Shown here: piece after piece, positions 7,915 through 16,370 of the stretch
How positions within the stretch are numbered: position 1 is the first letter of the stretch
Layout of the letters: each line of letters starts with the position of its first letter
Source: Flexivirga oryzae
GTDB lineage: Bacteria; Actinomycetota; Actinomycetes; Actinomycetales; Dermatophilaceae
Direction of reading: 5' to 3'
Length of the DNA: 64,000 bases
Assembly: GCF_014190805.1 (NCBI RefSeq)
Contig: NZ_JACHVQ010000002.1
Coordinates: forward strand, 248,001 to 312,000
Notes under the pieces: generated by a model
Told to the model about the DNA's origin: nothing
Databases searched by the model: none
Seen by the model: the letters and a program-made list of their open reading frames with translations, nothing else
Position numbers and translations under genes: made by a program

Positions 7915-9860
7915 CAGAAGATGCGCACCTGTTCGTCCTCGGCGAGGAACATGCCGTCCTCCTCGGAAACACCGAAGGCGTCGGCGAATTCGCGCAGGTT
8001 ACGTGCCACGTTGGCGCGTGCGTCAGCCGGCGAGTGCGGGTCGATGGTGAGCAACCGCTTCGCCTCGGCTTCGCGCGCCCTGCTGCACCAGACCTGCGCC
8101 CAGCCGAGGAAGAAGCGCTGCTCGGGGGTGAATCCGTCGAGTTCCGGCGACTCCTGGCTCTCCCGGGCGATCTGCAGCGCCTGGTAGCCGATCGTCACGC
8201 CGCCCAGGTCGCCGATGTTCTCACCGATCGTGAGGGCACCGTTGATCTTGTTGCCGGGGGCATCGCGCCCTTCGAGGCCGTTGAACTGCTCGATCAGCTT
8301 CTGCGACAGCGCGTCGAAGCGTTTCCGGTCGTCGTCGGTCCACCAGTCGACGAGGTTGCCGTCGCCGTCGTACCGCGACCCCTGGTCGTCGAAACCGTGC
8401 CCGATCTCGTGACCGATCACGCCCCCGATGCCGCCGTAATTGACCGCGTCCTCGGCGTCCACGTCGAAGAACGGCGGCTGCAGGATCGCGGCGGGGAAGA
8501 CGATCTCGTTCATGACCGGCATGTAATAGGCATTGACCGTCTGCGGGGTCATGAACCACTCCTTCTGATCCACCTCGTCCCCGACCCGTCGCAACATCCG
8601 GTCGACCTCCCAGGCGGTCGCTGCGGCGACGTTCCCGATCAGATCGTCCGGCCGGATCTCGATGGCGGAGTAGTCCTTCCACTCCTCCGGGTAGCCGATC
8701 TTAGGTGTGAACTTCGCGAGCTTCTCCAGCGCCTTCGCGCGGGTCGCCTCGCTCATCCACGACAGCGTCTCGAAGTCACGCCGGTAGGCCTCGACCAGGT
8801 TGGCGACCAGCTTCTCCATCCGCTCCTTCGCGCGCGGCGGGAAGTGGCGCTCGACATACAGCTGGCCCGCGGCCTCGCCGATCAGCGACTCGACGAGGGC
8901 GACCCCGCGCTTCCACCGCTCGCGGTTCTCCGGGATGCCGGACAGCGTCCGCCCGGCGAAGTCGAAGCGCTCGTCGACCATCGCCTCGTGCAGGTATGGC
9001 GCCCGGTCCGACACCAGCCGCCAGGTGAGCCACGCCTTCCACGACTCGAGCGGTTCCTCACGCAACGCTTCGGCGAATCCGGTGAGGAACGACGGGTGTT
9101 CGACGTTCGCCGGGTCGAGGATGCGTGCCTCGCCACCGACGCCGTCGAGCCAGGCGTCCCAGTCCAGGCCCGGCGTCAACTCGTCCAGCTGCGTGCGGGA
9201 CAGCTTGTTGTAGGTCTTGACGGCGTCGCGAGCAGCGACCCGGTCCCAGTGCGACTTCGCGATGCGCGTCTCCAGGGCCATGATCGCGTCGGCCTGTGTG
9301 GCGTCGAGCCCGGCGAGCCCGAGCAGCCGGCCGATGTGGGCGACATACTTCTCGCGCACCTCGGCGTGTTCGTCCTCGCGGTAGTAGGACTCGTCGGGCA
9401 GCCCGATCCCGGACTGCATCACGTAGAGGATGTTGCGTGTCGAGTCCTTCGCATCCGCAATGGAGTAGAAGCCGATGAAGGTGTCGACGGCGCGTCGGCT
9501 CAGCTGACCGCACACCCGGGCCAGATCGGATGTCGATGCCACCGCATCGATCAACGCGAGATCGTCGGCCAGTGCACCGACACCCAGTTGCTCGATGCGT
9601 TCGGTGTCCATGAAGGATGCGAACAGGTCACCGACCTGGCGGCGTGGCGTGCCCGGCTCGGAAGCCGACTCCGCGGCCTCCTCGATGAGGTGGTGCACGG
9701 CTTCCTCGGCGTCCTCCCGGAGCCGGTCGAAGGTTCCGTACCGCCCACGATCCGAAGGGATCTCGGTCGCCTTGACCCAGCCCCCGTTGACGTGACCGAA
9801 GAGATCGTCCTGCGGCCGGACGCTCTGGTCGAAGTTCTCGGCGATGACACCTGACTTCAT
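7914..9860 (-). CDS. M13-family zinc metallopeptidase (neprilysin/PepO-like)
   Basis: A 648-residue oligopeptidase. The zinc motif HEIGH is at residues 484-488, with the third ligand Glu547 in GENIGDLGG, and the substrate-binding NAYY sequence lies upstream of it. No signal peptide is seen with the start at 9860, so it is probably cytoplasmic, as usual for actinobacterial members. That ATG (MKSGVIAENFDQSVRPQDD) has GAGGAG at good distance and matches the family N-terminus; the frame continues upstream without family similarity. It is co-transcribed with the acetyltransferase. It cleaves short peptides; physiological substrates are unknown. Confidence 0.92.
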   Translation of the reverse strand: MKSGVIAENFDQSVRPQDDLFGHVNGGWVKATEIPSDRGRYGTFDRLREDAEEAVHHLIEEAAESASEPGTPRRQVGDLFASFMDTERIEQLGVGALADDLALIDAVASTSDLARVCGQLSRRAVDTFIGFYSIADAKDSTRNILYVMQSGIGLPDESYYREDEHAEVREKYVAHIGRLLGLAGLDATQADAIMALETRIAKSHWDRVAARDAVKTYNKLSRTQLDELTPGLDWDAWLDGVGGEARILDPANVEHPSFLTGFAEALREEPLESWKAWLTWRLVSDRAPYLHEAMVDERFDFAGRTLSGIPENRERWKRGVALVESLIGEAAGQLYVERHFPPRAKERMEKLVANLVEAYRRDFETLSWMSEATRAKALEKLAKFTPKIGYPEEWKDYSAIEIRPDDLIGNVAAATAWEVDRMLRRVGDEVDQKEWFMTPQTVNAYYMPVMNEIVFPAAILQPPFFDVDAEDAVNYGGIGGVIGHEIGHGFDDQGSRYDGDGNLVDWWTDDDRKRFDALSQKLIEQFNGLEGRDAPGNKINGALTIGENIGDLGGVTIGYQALQIARESQESPELDGFTPEQRFFLGWAQVWCSRAREAEAKRLLTIDPHSPADARANVARNLREFADAFGVSEEDGMFLAEDEQVRIF

Positions 9861-9964
9861 GTGTGCACTCCTCATGGTTCGATCCGCCCCTGCTGCCACC
9901 CATGGTCGCATCCTGTGAGCCACGACACGCAGGGCGGCCTGCGTCCCGTCGTTAGGGTGGCGCC

Positions 9965-10504
9965 ATGGCTGACACACCCGACGGGCGCGGCACGCTGGAC
10001 TGGCTGCCTGCGACCGAGCACCTGGACCTCCTCGCCGATCCGGTGGCCGCGGCGCTCGGGGCCGTTCCGGGCCTGGAGGTCAGCGAGATCGATCCGGAGC
10101 TCGCCGACACCGCGGCCTTCTGCGAGCGCTATCGCTCGGCGCCGGAGCTGTCCGCCAACTGCGTCGTGGTCGCAGGCCGCCGCGGCGACCTCACGCGGTA
10201 TGCGGCGGTCGTCATACTCGCGACCACCCGCGCCGACGTGAACAAGGCGGTGCGCAAGTTCCTCGATGTGCGCAAGTGCTCGTTCGCTCCGATGGACGAC
10301 GCCGTCCGCCTCAGTGCGATGGAGTACGGCGGCATCACGCCGGTCGGCCTGCCCGCCGACTGGCCGGTCCTGGTGGACGAGCGCGTGGCGGATGCGCCCG
10401 CTTCGGTCGTGATCGGCTCCGGTCTGCGGCGCAGCAAGTGCCTGGTGCCGCCGGACGAACTCATCGCGCTCCCCGGCGCCGAGGTCGGCCCGTTCTCGGG
10501 CTGA
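9965..10504 (+). CDS. YbaK/aminoacyl-tRNA deacylase-domain protein
   Basis: A 179-residue single-domain protein of the YbaK/ProX (prolyl-tRNA synthetase-associated) family. The core runs ANCVVVAGRRGD...ATTRADVNKAVRKFLDVRKCSFAP, and the conserved Lys and Gly-rich GGITPVGLP segments are present. Members hydrolyse mischarged tRNAs such as Cys- or Ala-tRNA(Pro); the exact tRNA is not predictable here. It is divergent from the M13 peptidase and lies upstream of a family A palindromic repeat. Confidence 0.85.
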   Translation: MADTPDGRGTLDWLPATEHLDLLADPVAAALGAVPGLEVSEIDPELADTAAFCERYRSAPELSANCVVVAGRRGDLTRYAAVVILATTRADVNKAVRKFLDVRKCSFAPMDDAVRLSAMEYGGITPVGLPADWPVLVDERVADAPASVVIGSGLRRSKCLVPPDELIALPGAEVGPFSG

Positions 10505-10558
10505 CGACCCCACCACCCGCCTCCCTCCACCCACGCGCAAAACCAACCGCCACCTTCA

Positions 10559-10650
10559 CCGAGAGGCCCACCTATCGCCGAGAGGCCCAGTCCCAGCGCG
10601 CCAGAACCGGCGCATAACTGAGCCGGTCGATGCGTTTGTGAGCCTGTCGG
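10559..10650. repeat. Dispersed palindromic repeat, family A copy 2
   Basis: Begins CCGAGAGGCCCACC, repeats CCGAGAGGCCCAG internally, and ends with the family right arm TTTGTGAGCCTGTCGG. It sits in the 250-base spacer between two same-strand genes, 54 bases after the YbaK-type stop and about 100 before the XPB start. The rest of that spacer shows no other structure I can name. Confidence 0.75.
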
Positions 10651-10754
10651 CGAAGGGGCTGGGCGGGGTATGGCGGAAGAAGTGACCCGGCGATGTCGTT
10701 ACCGTTGATCGGGCGGCTGTGCGGACCGCCCGCAACTTCTCGAAGGGACACTGA

Positions 10755-12401
10755 GTGACCGACGGACCCCTGATCGTCCAGAGCGACAAGACCGTGCTGC
10801 TGGAGGTCGAGCACCCACTGGCGACCGAGGCACGGCGCGCGATCGCGCCGTTCGCCGAACTTGAGCGCGCTCCGGAGCACATGCACACCTATCGGGTGAC
10901 CCCGCTCGGCCTGTGGAACGCGCGCGCCGCCGGGCACGATGCCGAGCAGGTGGTCGACGCCCTGATCCGGTACAGCCGTTACCCGGTGCCCAACCCGCTG
11001 CTGATCGACATCGCCGAGACGATGGATCGCTACGGCCGGCTGCGGCTGAGCAAGGACGACGACGGGCGCCTGGTGCTCACCACCACCGACACCGCGGTGC
11101 TCGCGGAAGTGTTGCGGCACAAGAAGATCGCCCCGATGATCGGCGAGCGCCTCGACGACTCCCGGGTGCTCGTGCACCCTTCCGAGCGCGGCGCGATCAA
11201 GCAGCAGCTGATCAAGGTCGGCTGGCCGGCCGAGGACGACGCCGGGTATGTCGACGGCGAGGCGCACCCGATCGCGCTGGTGCAGGACGGCTGGTCGCTG
11301 CGCCCCTACCAGCAACAGGCCGTCGACGGCTTCTGGCACGGCGGCTCGGGCGTCGTGGTGCTTCCGTGCGGTGCGGGCAAGACGCTGGTCGGTGCCGGCG
11401 CGATGGCCGAGGCGAAGGCGACCACCCTGATCCTGGTGACCAACACCGTCTCGGCCCGGCAGTGGCGCGACGAGCTCATCGCCCGCACCACCCTCACCGA
11501 GGACGAGATCGGCGAATACTCCGGTGCCCGCAAGGAGATCCGGCCGGTCACCATCGCGACCTACCAGGTGCTCACCCACAAGCGCAAAGGTGTCTTCCCG
11601 CACCTGGAACTGCTGGACGCCCGCGACTGGGGCCTGATCCTGTATGACGAGGTGCATCTCCTCCCCGCGCCGATCTTCCGGATGACGGCCGACCTGCAGG
11701 CCCGTCGCAGACTCGGCCTGACCGCGACGCTGGTGCGCGAGGACGGCCGCGAGTCCGACGTCTTCTCGCTGATCGGCCCGAAGCGGTATGACGCCCCCTG
11801 GAAGGACATCGAGTCGCAGGGTTACATCGCACCGGCCGACTGCGTCGAGGTGCGGGTGACCCTGTCGGACAGTGACCGGATGGCCTACGCGACCAGCGAA
11901 CCGGACGACCGTTACCGGTTCGCGTCGTGCGCCCCGGTGAAGGAGTCGGTCGTCGAGGAGCTGGTCCGCCAGCACGACGGGCAGCCGACGCTGGTCATCG
12001 GTCAGTACCTCGACCAGCTGGAGGCGCTGTCGGAGCGACTCGGTGCTGACCTGATCACCGGTGAGACCCGCGTTTCGCAGCGACAGAAGCTGTTTCAGCA
12101 GTTCCGGGACGGCGAGATCAACAAGCTGGTGGTCAGCAAGGTCGCGAACTTCTCCATCGACCTGCCCGAGGCGAGCGTCGCGATCCAGGTGTCCGGCACG
12201 TTCGGCTCCCGCCAGGAGGAGGCCCAGCGGCTCGGCCGGGTGCTGCGGCCGAAGGGCGACGGCCGCACCGCGCACTTCTACACGGTGGTGACAAGGGACA
12301 CCGTCGACGCGGAGTTCGCTGCGCATCGGCAGCGCTTCCTCGCCGAGCAGGGTTACGCCTACCGCATCGTCGACGCCGACGACCTGCCCGCCGTCGACTG
12401 A
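10755..12401 (+). CDS. XPB/Ercc3-type DNA repair helicase
   Basis: A 548-residue superfamily 2 helicase. The N-terminal damage-recognition-like domain precedes the two RecA-like domains: Walker A LPCGAGKT with Lys209, the DEVH box at residues 298-301, the RED-type motif (VREDGRESD) and motif VI (QEEAQRLGRVLRP). It unwinds DNA using ATP and is thought to act in nucleotide excision or other repair; mycobacterial homologues have 3'-5' helicase activity. Start is GTG at 10755 with GAAGGGA upstream. The usual neighbour, the helicase-associated gene, is at 318-2522, separated by an accessory block and an insertion sequence. Confidence 0.95.
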   Translation: MTDGPLIVQSDKTVLLEVEHPLATEARRAIAPFAELERAPEHMHTYRVTPLGLWNARAAGHDAEQVVDALIRYSRYPVPNPLLIDIAETMDRYGRLRLSKDDDGRLVLTTTDTAVLAEVLRHKKIAPMIGERLDDSRVLVHPSERGAIKQQLIKVGWPAEDDAGYVDGEAHPIALVQDGWSLRPYQQQAVDGFWHGGSGVVVLPCGAGKTLVGAGAMAEAKATTLILVTNTVSARQWRDELIARTTLTEDEIGEYSGARKEIRPVTIATYQVLTHKRKGVFPHLELLDARDWGLILYDEVHLLPAPIFRMTADLQARRRLGLTATLVREDGRESDVFSLIGPKRYDAPWKDIESQGYIAPADCVEVRVTLSDSDRMAYATSEPDDRYRFASCAPVKESVVEELVRQHDGQPTLVIGQYLDQLEALSERLGADLITGETRVSQRQKLFQQFRDGEINKLVVSKVANFSIDLPEASVAIQVSGTFGSRQEEAQRLGRVLRPKGDGRTAHFYTVVTRDTVDAEFAAHRQRFLAEQGYAYRIVDADDLPAVD

Positions 12402-12407
12402 ACGGTC

Positions 12408-13049
12408 TCAACCCCGCAGGAACGCCAGCACGGCGAGCACCCGTCGGTGACCGGCGGTGTCGTCGGGCGAGAGGTTGAGCTTCGCGAAGATCCGCTGCGT
12501 GTGCTTCTCCACCGCGCCCGAGGTGACGACCAGCCGCTGGGCGATCGCGGCGTTGGACATGCCCTGCGCCATCAGCGAGAGCACCTCGCGCTCGCGAGGA
12601 GTCAATGACTGCAACGGATCACGGCGCCGGGTCATCAGCTGCCCGATCACCTGCGGATCGAGCACGGTGCCACCACCGGCGACCGAGTCGACCGCCGCGA
12701 GGAACTCGTCGATGTCGCCGACGCGGTCCTTGAGCAGGTAACCGATGCCGCCGGTGCCGGCAGCGAGGAGCTCGTCGGCATACGCCTCGACGACATACTG
12801 CGACAGCACCAGGATCGGTGCGGCCGGCCACTCCTCCCGGATCTGCACCGCCGCCCGAAGACCCTCATCAGCGCCGCTCGGCGGCATCCGGACATCGGTG
12901 ATCACCAGGTCGGGGCGCTCCCGCAACGCGGCCTCGACGAGTGCCGTGCCGTCGCCGACGCCGGCCACCACCTGGTGGCCGGCGTCGGACAGGATCAGTT
13001 GCACACCCTCGCGCAACAAGGCGGAATCATCCGCCACCACAACCCGCAT
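12408..13049 (-). CDS. NarL/FixJ-type response regulator
   Basis: A 213-residue two-component regulator. The receiver domain has the acidic pair Asp7/Asp8, phospho-acceptor Asp52 (ITDVRMP) and the conserved Lys in YLLKDR; the C-terminal LuxR-type helix-turn-helix begins LTPREREVLSLMAQGMSN. It is phosphorylated by the histidine kinase encoded just upstream on the same strand (82-base gap) and then binds DNA. It converges on the XPB gene. Targets are not evident; the neighbouring permease is a candidate only by position. Confidence 0.93.
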   Translation of the reverse strand: MRVVVADDSALLREGVQLILSDAGHQVVAGVGDGTALVEAALRERPDLVITDVRMPPSGADEGLRAAVQIREEWPAAPILVLSQYVVEAYADELLAAGTGGIGYLLKDRVGDIDEFLAAVDSVAGGGTVLDPQVIGQLMTRRRDPLQSLTPREREVLSLMAQGMSNAAIAQRLVVTSGAVEKHTQRIFAKLNLSPDDTAGHRRVLAVLAFLRG

Positions 13050-13131
13050 CCCTCACCCTCACGATGTTCTCCGCTCGTCCCTCGCTCCGATACTCCGCGG
13101 GGACCCGAGTCCGGATACGAGATCCGTCGAA

Positions 13132-14421
13132 TCAGGTTAAGGGAAAGACCGCCAGCAGCGTCGTCGGACCACCGACCGGGGACTCGAGGGTCAACGTGCC
13201 GCCGACCGAACGCACCCTGTTCTGCAGGCCGACGATGCCGCTGCCCTTCGACGCGTGTGCACCGCCCTGCCCGTCATCGGTGACGGACACCGACAGCTCC
13301 GCGCCCACCACCTGCAACGACACCAACCCGCTGCGGGCGCCACTGTGCTTGGCGACGTTGGTCAGCGCCTCGGACACCACGAAGTAGGCCGCCTGCTCCA
13401 GATGTGGCGGGAGGATCACCGCGCCCAGGTCCGCCTCGACCGTGACCGGGATCGTCGCGCGTCCGGCCGCCTCGCGCACGGCCGCGAGCAGACCGCGGTC
13501 GGCGAGCACCGGCGGCGCGATCCCCTTGGACAGCGCGCGCAACTCGTCGAGCGTCTCCTGCGTCGACGCGATCGCGGCGCGCAGCCCGAGGATGGCGTGC
13601 GAATCCTCACCGACCTGCCGCTCCATGCGTGCGAGGTCCATCTTGAGCCGCACCAACCGCTGCTGCGGTCCGTCGTGTATGTCGCGCTCCAGCCTTGACA
13701 GCTGGGCGGATTCGGCCTGCCGCGCCGCTTCTCGGGCCTGCGTCAGCTCGGCGATCCGCGCCTCCTGCTGAGCCCGCCCGAGCAGCGCGGTCGAGATGAG
13801 GCCCTGACCGCGGGCCATCCCGATGATCACCAGCGGCATCGTCACCAGGAAGATCAGCCCGACGCCGACGTTCAGGATCACCGCAGCCCCGAAGGAGTGC
13901 ATGCCCATCAGGTCCGAAAGGTCCTGGTTTCCGTTGCGGCCGTGGATCATCCAGCCGTACACCGGCCAGGTGATGCCCGCGAACGCTATCGACCACCAGG
14001 TGATCGTCAGCACCCAGGTGATCGTCGACACCACCCAGGCGACCAGGCTCCAGGCGACCTCGAGCCAGACCGCCGGGCTCTTGACGACCCGCACCGCGTA
14101 GTCGGTCCACGGCTCCTGCGGCGCCCGCGCCAGCCGCCGCGCCGGTGGTGCGTCGAGGCCGACGTACTTGCCGACCATGCGGCGCTCGACCGCGGCGGCA
14201 CCCGCGGCGACCGCGATCGACAACGGAATCGCCAACGGCGCCAACAGGATCGAGAACGCCGTCGAGATGAGCGTGACGTTGACGATGAACACCGCGAGCT
14301 GGAACGGCCATGCGATGAGCAGGTAGAGACTGCAGTTCAGGGTCTGCTGCAACAGACCGGGCAGCAGACCTCTGCCTGACCGGCCGGCCGGCCCGGGCGT
14401 CGTCACCGACTCGTCACTCAT
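13132..14421 (-). CDS. Sensor histidine kinase (NarL-partner type)
   Basis: A membrane histidine kinase of about 429 residues. About five hydrophobic segments fill residues 30-215, followed by a coiled dimerisation helix with the HisKA_3 box ERDIHDGPQQR (phospho-acceptor His249 from this start) and a C-terminal GHKL ATPase domain (NVAKHSGARSG, VTDDGQGG, GSGIVGLQNRV). It senses an unknown membrane or envelope signal and phosphorylates the response regulator downstream. ATG at 14421 (MSDESVTT) is preferred; in-frame ATGs at 14427 and 14439 and a GTG at 14445 are alternatives, none with a clear ribosome site. Confidence 0.9.
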   Translation of the reverse strand: MSDESVTTPGPAGRSGRGLLPGLLQQTLNCSLYLLIAWPFQLAVFIVNVTLISTAFSILLAPLAIPLSIAVAAGAAAVERRMVGKYVGLDAPPARRLARAPQEPWTDYAVRVVKSPAVWLEVAWSLVAWVVSTITWVLTITWWSIAFAGITWPVYGWMIHGRNGNQDLSDLMGMHSFGAAVILNVGVGLIFLVTMPLVIIGMARGQGLISTALLGRAQQEARIAELTQAREAARQAESAQLSRLERDIHDGPQQRLVRLKMDLARMERQVGEDSHAILGLRAAIASTQETLDELRALSKGIAPPVLADRGLLAAVREAAGRATIPVTVEADLGAVILPPHLEQAAYFVVSEALTNVAKHSGARSGLVSLQVVGAELSVSVTDDGQGGAHASKGSGIVGLQNRVRSVGGTLTLESPVGGPTTLLAVFPLT

Positions 14422-14498
14422 CACCATGGAATATGCCATGTCCACAACGCTAGGAAGAAGCGACTTCGGAGCCGATCCCGTCGGCAGGCCAATACGAT

Positions 14499-14514
14499 GT
14501 CGGGCTAGCCCGAC
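14499..14514. terminator. Palindrome after the permease gene
   Basis: GTCGGGCTAGCCCGAC is a perfect 16-base palindrome eight bases beyond the permease stop codon, on the 3' side of that minus-strand gene and upstream of the kinase gene. Likely a hairpin-type terminator without a clear T-run. Confidence 0.4.
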
Positions 14515-14521
14515 TGTGCCC

Positions 14522-15991
14522 TCAGAAGATCCTGTCGAGGATGTCCTGGACCGGGGCGATCGCGAAGTAGATGGCGAACAACGCTGCGATCAGCCACATC
14601 AGCGGCGGCACCTGCCTGGCCCTGCTGCGCGCGACCTTCACCACGACGAAGGCGATACAGCCCGCGCCGATGCCGACCGTGATGGAGTAGGAGAACGGCA
14701 TCAGCACGATCGTGAGGAACGCCGGTATGGCGATGTCCCAGTCGTGCCAGTCGATCCCGCCGACCTGCTGCATCATCAGGAAGCCGACCAGCACGAGCGC
14801 GGGTGTCGCCGCCTCGTACGGGACCACCGCCACCACCGGCGACAGGAACGTCGACAGCAGGAAGAGCACACCGGTGACGATCGAGGCGAACCCGGTGCGG
14901 GCGCCCTCGCTGACCCCCGCGGACGACTCGATGTAGCCGGTGTTGGAACTCACCGAGGCCAGCCCGCCCGCGGCGGCCGCGACCGAGTCGACGACCAGGA
15001 TCGTCTGCGCTCCCTCGGGTGTGCCTTCCTTGTCCAGCAGGTCCGCCTTGCTGCCGATCGCGACCATCGTGCCCATGGTGTCGAAGAAGTCGGCGAGCAC
15101 CAGCGAGAAGATCAGCAGCAACGCAGTGATCACGCTGATCTTGCTGAACGAACCGAACAGACTGATGTGACCCACCAGTCCGAAGTCGGGTGTCGCGATC
15201 CAGTCGGACGGCAGCTTCGGCACGTTGAGGCCCCAGCCGGTCGGGTTCTTGTCGGTCAGCGCGCCCTGCCGGCCCATCGCCTCGACGATCACCGCGAGCG
15301 CCGTGGTCACCAGGATGGCGATGAGTATGGCGCCCTTGAGTTTCCGCACATAGAGGGCGATCACGAGGATCAGCCCGAAGCAGAACACCAGCAGCGGCCA
15401 ACCGTTCAGCTCACCGTTGACACCCAACTGCACCGGGGTCCCCGCACCGGCCCGGATGAACCCCGAGTCGAAGAACGCCACGAACGTGATGAACAGGCCG
15501 ATGCCCACACTGATCGCGGTCTTCATCGGCGGCGGCAACGCCTTGAACGCCGCGACCCGGAAGCCGGACAGCACGAGCACGAGCATCACGATGCCCTCGA
15601 GCACGACCAGTCCCATGGCGTCCGCCCACGTCATACCCGGCAGCGCAGCGATCGAGAACGTCACAAAAGCGTTGAGCCCCAGGCCTGTTGCGATCGCCAT
15701 CGGGAAGTTGGCGATCGCACCCATCAGGATCGTCATCACTCCGGCGACCAGCGACGTGGCTGCTGCGACCTTCGCCAGGTGCGGATCGGTGCCGCCACCG
15801 AGCACGTGGCCGTGACCGCCGTCGTCGCGAACGGTCCCGATGATCAACGGGTTCAGCACGATGATGTAGGCCATCGCGAAGAAGGTCACGAAGCCACCGC
15901 GGATCTCCCGCGCGATGGTCGAGCCTCGCTCGGTGATCTTGAAGAAGCGATCGAGGGAACCGGCGGCAACGGCGGGTGTCGTCATGGGCAT
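14522..15991 (-). CDS. NCS2-family purine (guanine/hypoxanthine-type) permease
   Basis: A 489-residue permease with 12-14 membrane segments, of the AzgA/GhxP-like branch of the NCS2 family (FRITERGSTIAREIRGGFVTFFAMAYIIVLNP-type N-terminus is visible, as are GLGLNAFVTFSI, LADFFDTMGTMVAIG and SSNTGYIESSAGVSEGARTG). Such proteins import purine bases by proton symport. Relative to short AzgA proteins it has an insert after NPLIIG containing DDGGHGHVLGGGTD. ATG at 15991 is used; a second ATG at 15985 is equally possible. It is divergent from a small DUF2530 gene 42 bases away. Confidence 0.9.
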   Translation of the reverse strand: MPMTTPAVAAGSLDRFFKITERGSTIAREIRGGFVTFFAMAYIIVLNPLIIGTVRDDGGHGHVLGGGTDPHLAKVAAATSLVAGVMTILMGAIANFPMAIATGLGLNAFVTFSIAALPGMTWADAMGLVVLEGIVMLVLVLSGFRVAAFKALPPPMKTAISVGIGLFITFVAFFDSGFIRAGAGTPVQLGVNGELNGWPLLVFCFGLILVIALYVRKLKGAILIAILVTTALAVIVEAMGRQGALTDKNPTGWGLNVPKLPSDWIATPDFGLVGHISLFGSFSKISVITALLLIFSLVLADFFDTMGTMVAIGSKADLLDKEGTPEGAQTILVVDSVAAAAGGLASVSSNTGYIESSAGVSEGARTGFASIVTGVLFLLSTFLSPVVAVVPYEAATPALVLVGFLMMQQVGGIDWHDWDIAIPAFLTIVLMPFSYSITVGIGAGCIAFVVVKVARSRARQVPPLMWLIAALFAIYFAIAPVQDILDRIF

Positions 15992-16033
15992 GAGCGTAGA
16001 GGCAACCGGCGCCGATCCCGTGGCGATTAGGCT

Positions 16034-16294
16034 GTGTCCGTGAACGAATCCACCCCTGACGAGCCCGCCGAGATCTCGGCCGACGACCTGCTGCCGGTGA
16101 AGGTCGACGTGTTGCGGGTGCTGGAGATCGGGATCGGTTGCTGGGTGGTCGCCCTGGTGTTGACGCTCGTCACACCAGCGCTGCACGGCGACGGACGCGA
16201 CTGGTGGCCGTGGGCATGCGTCTCCGGCCTCATCGGCGGGTCGGTCGGCTGGATCTACGTCCGCCGGGGGCGCGGCAACGCCGCCGCCGCCTGA
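16034..16294 (+). CDS. DUF2530 small membrane protein
   Basis: An 86-residue protein with an acidic N-terminus (NESTPDEPAEISADDL), the family motif LPVKVDVLRVLEIG and two hydrophobic segments near residues 28-47 and 58-76, so a two-pass inner-membrane protein. This is the actinobacterial DUF2530 family, function unknown, often seen next to NCS2 permease genes. Start is GTG at 16034 or GTG at 16040. Confidence 0.8.
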   Translation: MSVNESTPDEPAEISADDLLPVKVDVLRVLEIGIGCWVVALVLTLVTPALHGDGRDWWPWACVSGLIGGSVGWIYVRRGRGNAAAA

Positions 16295-16370
16295 GGTCAC
16301 CGCACGACGACACCCCGGGAAACCGCGCCGCGACTTTCCTCAGGACGCTACAAGGGTAGAAGGTGGGGGT

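Noticed and set aside
7908..9854. Long plus-strand frame opposite the M13 peptidase
   Set aside because: A GC-driven shadow of a gene with an intact HEIGH motif; the translated sequence resembles no family.
14426..16030. Plus-strand frame opposite the purine permease
   Set aside because: Arg/His/Asp-rich shadow with no family features; the minus strand encodes a clear NCS2 permease.
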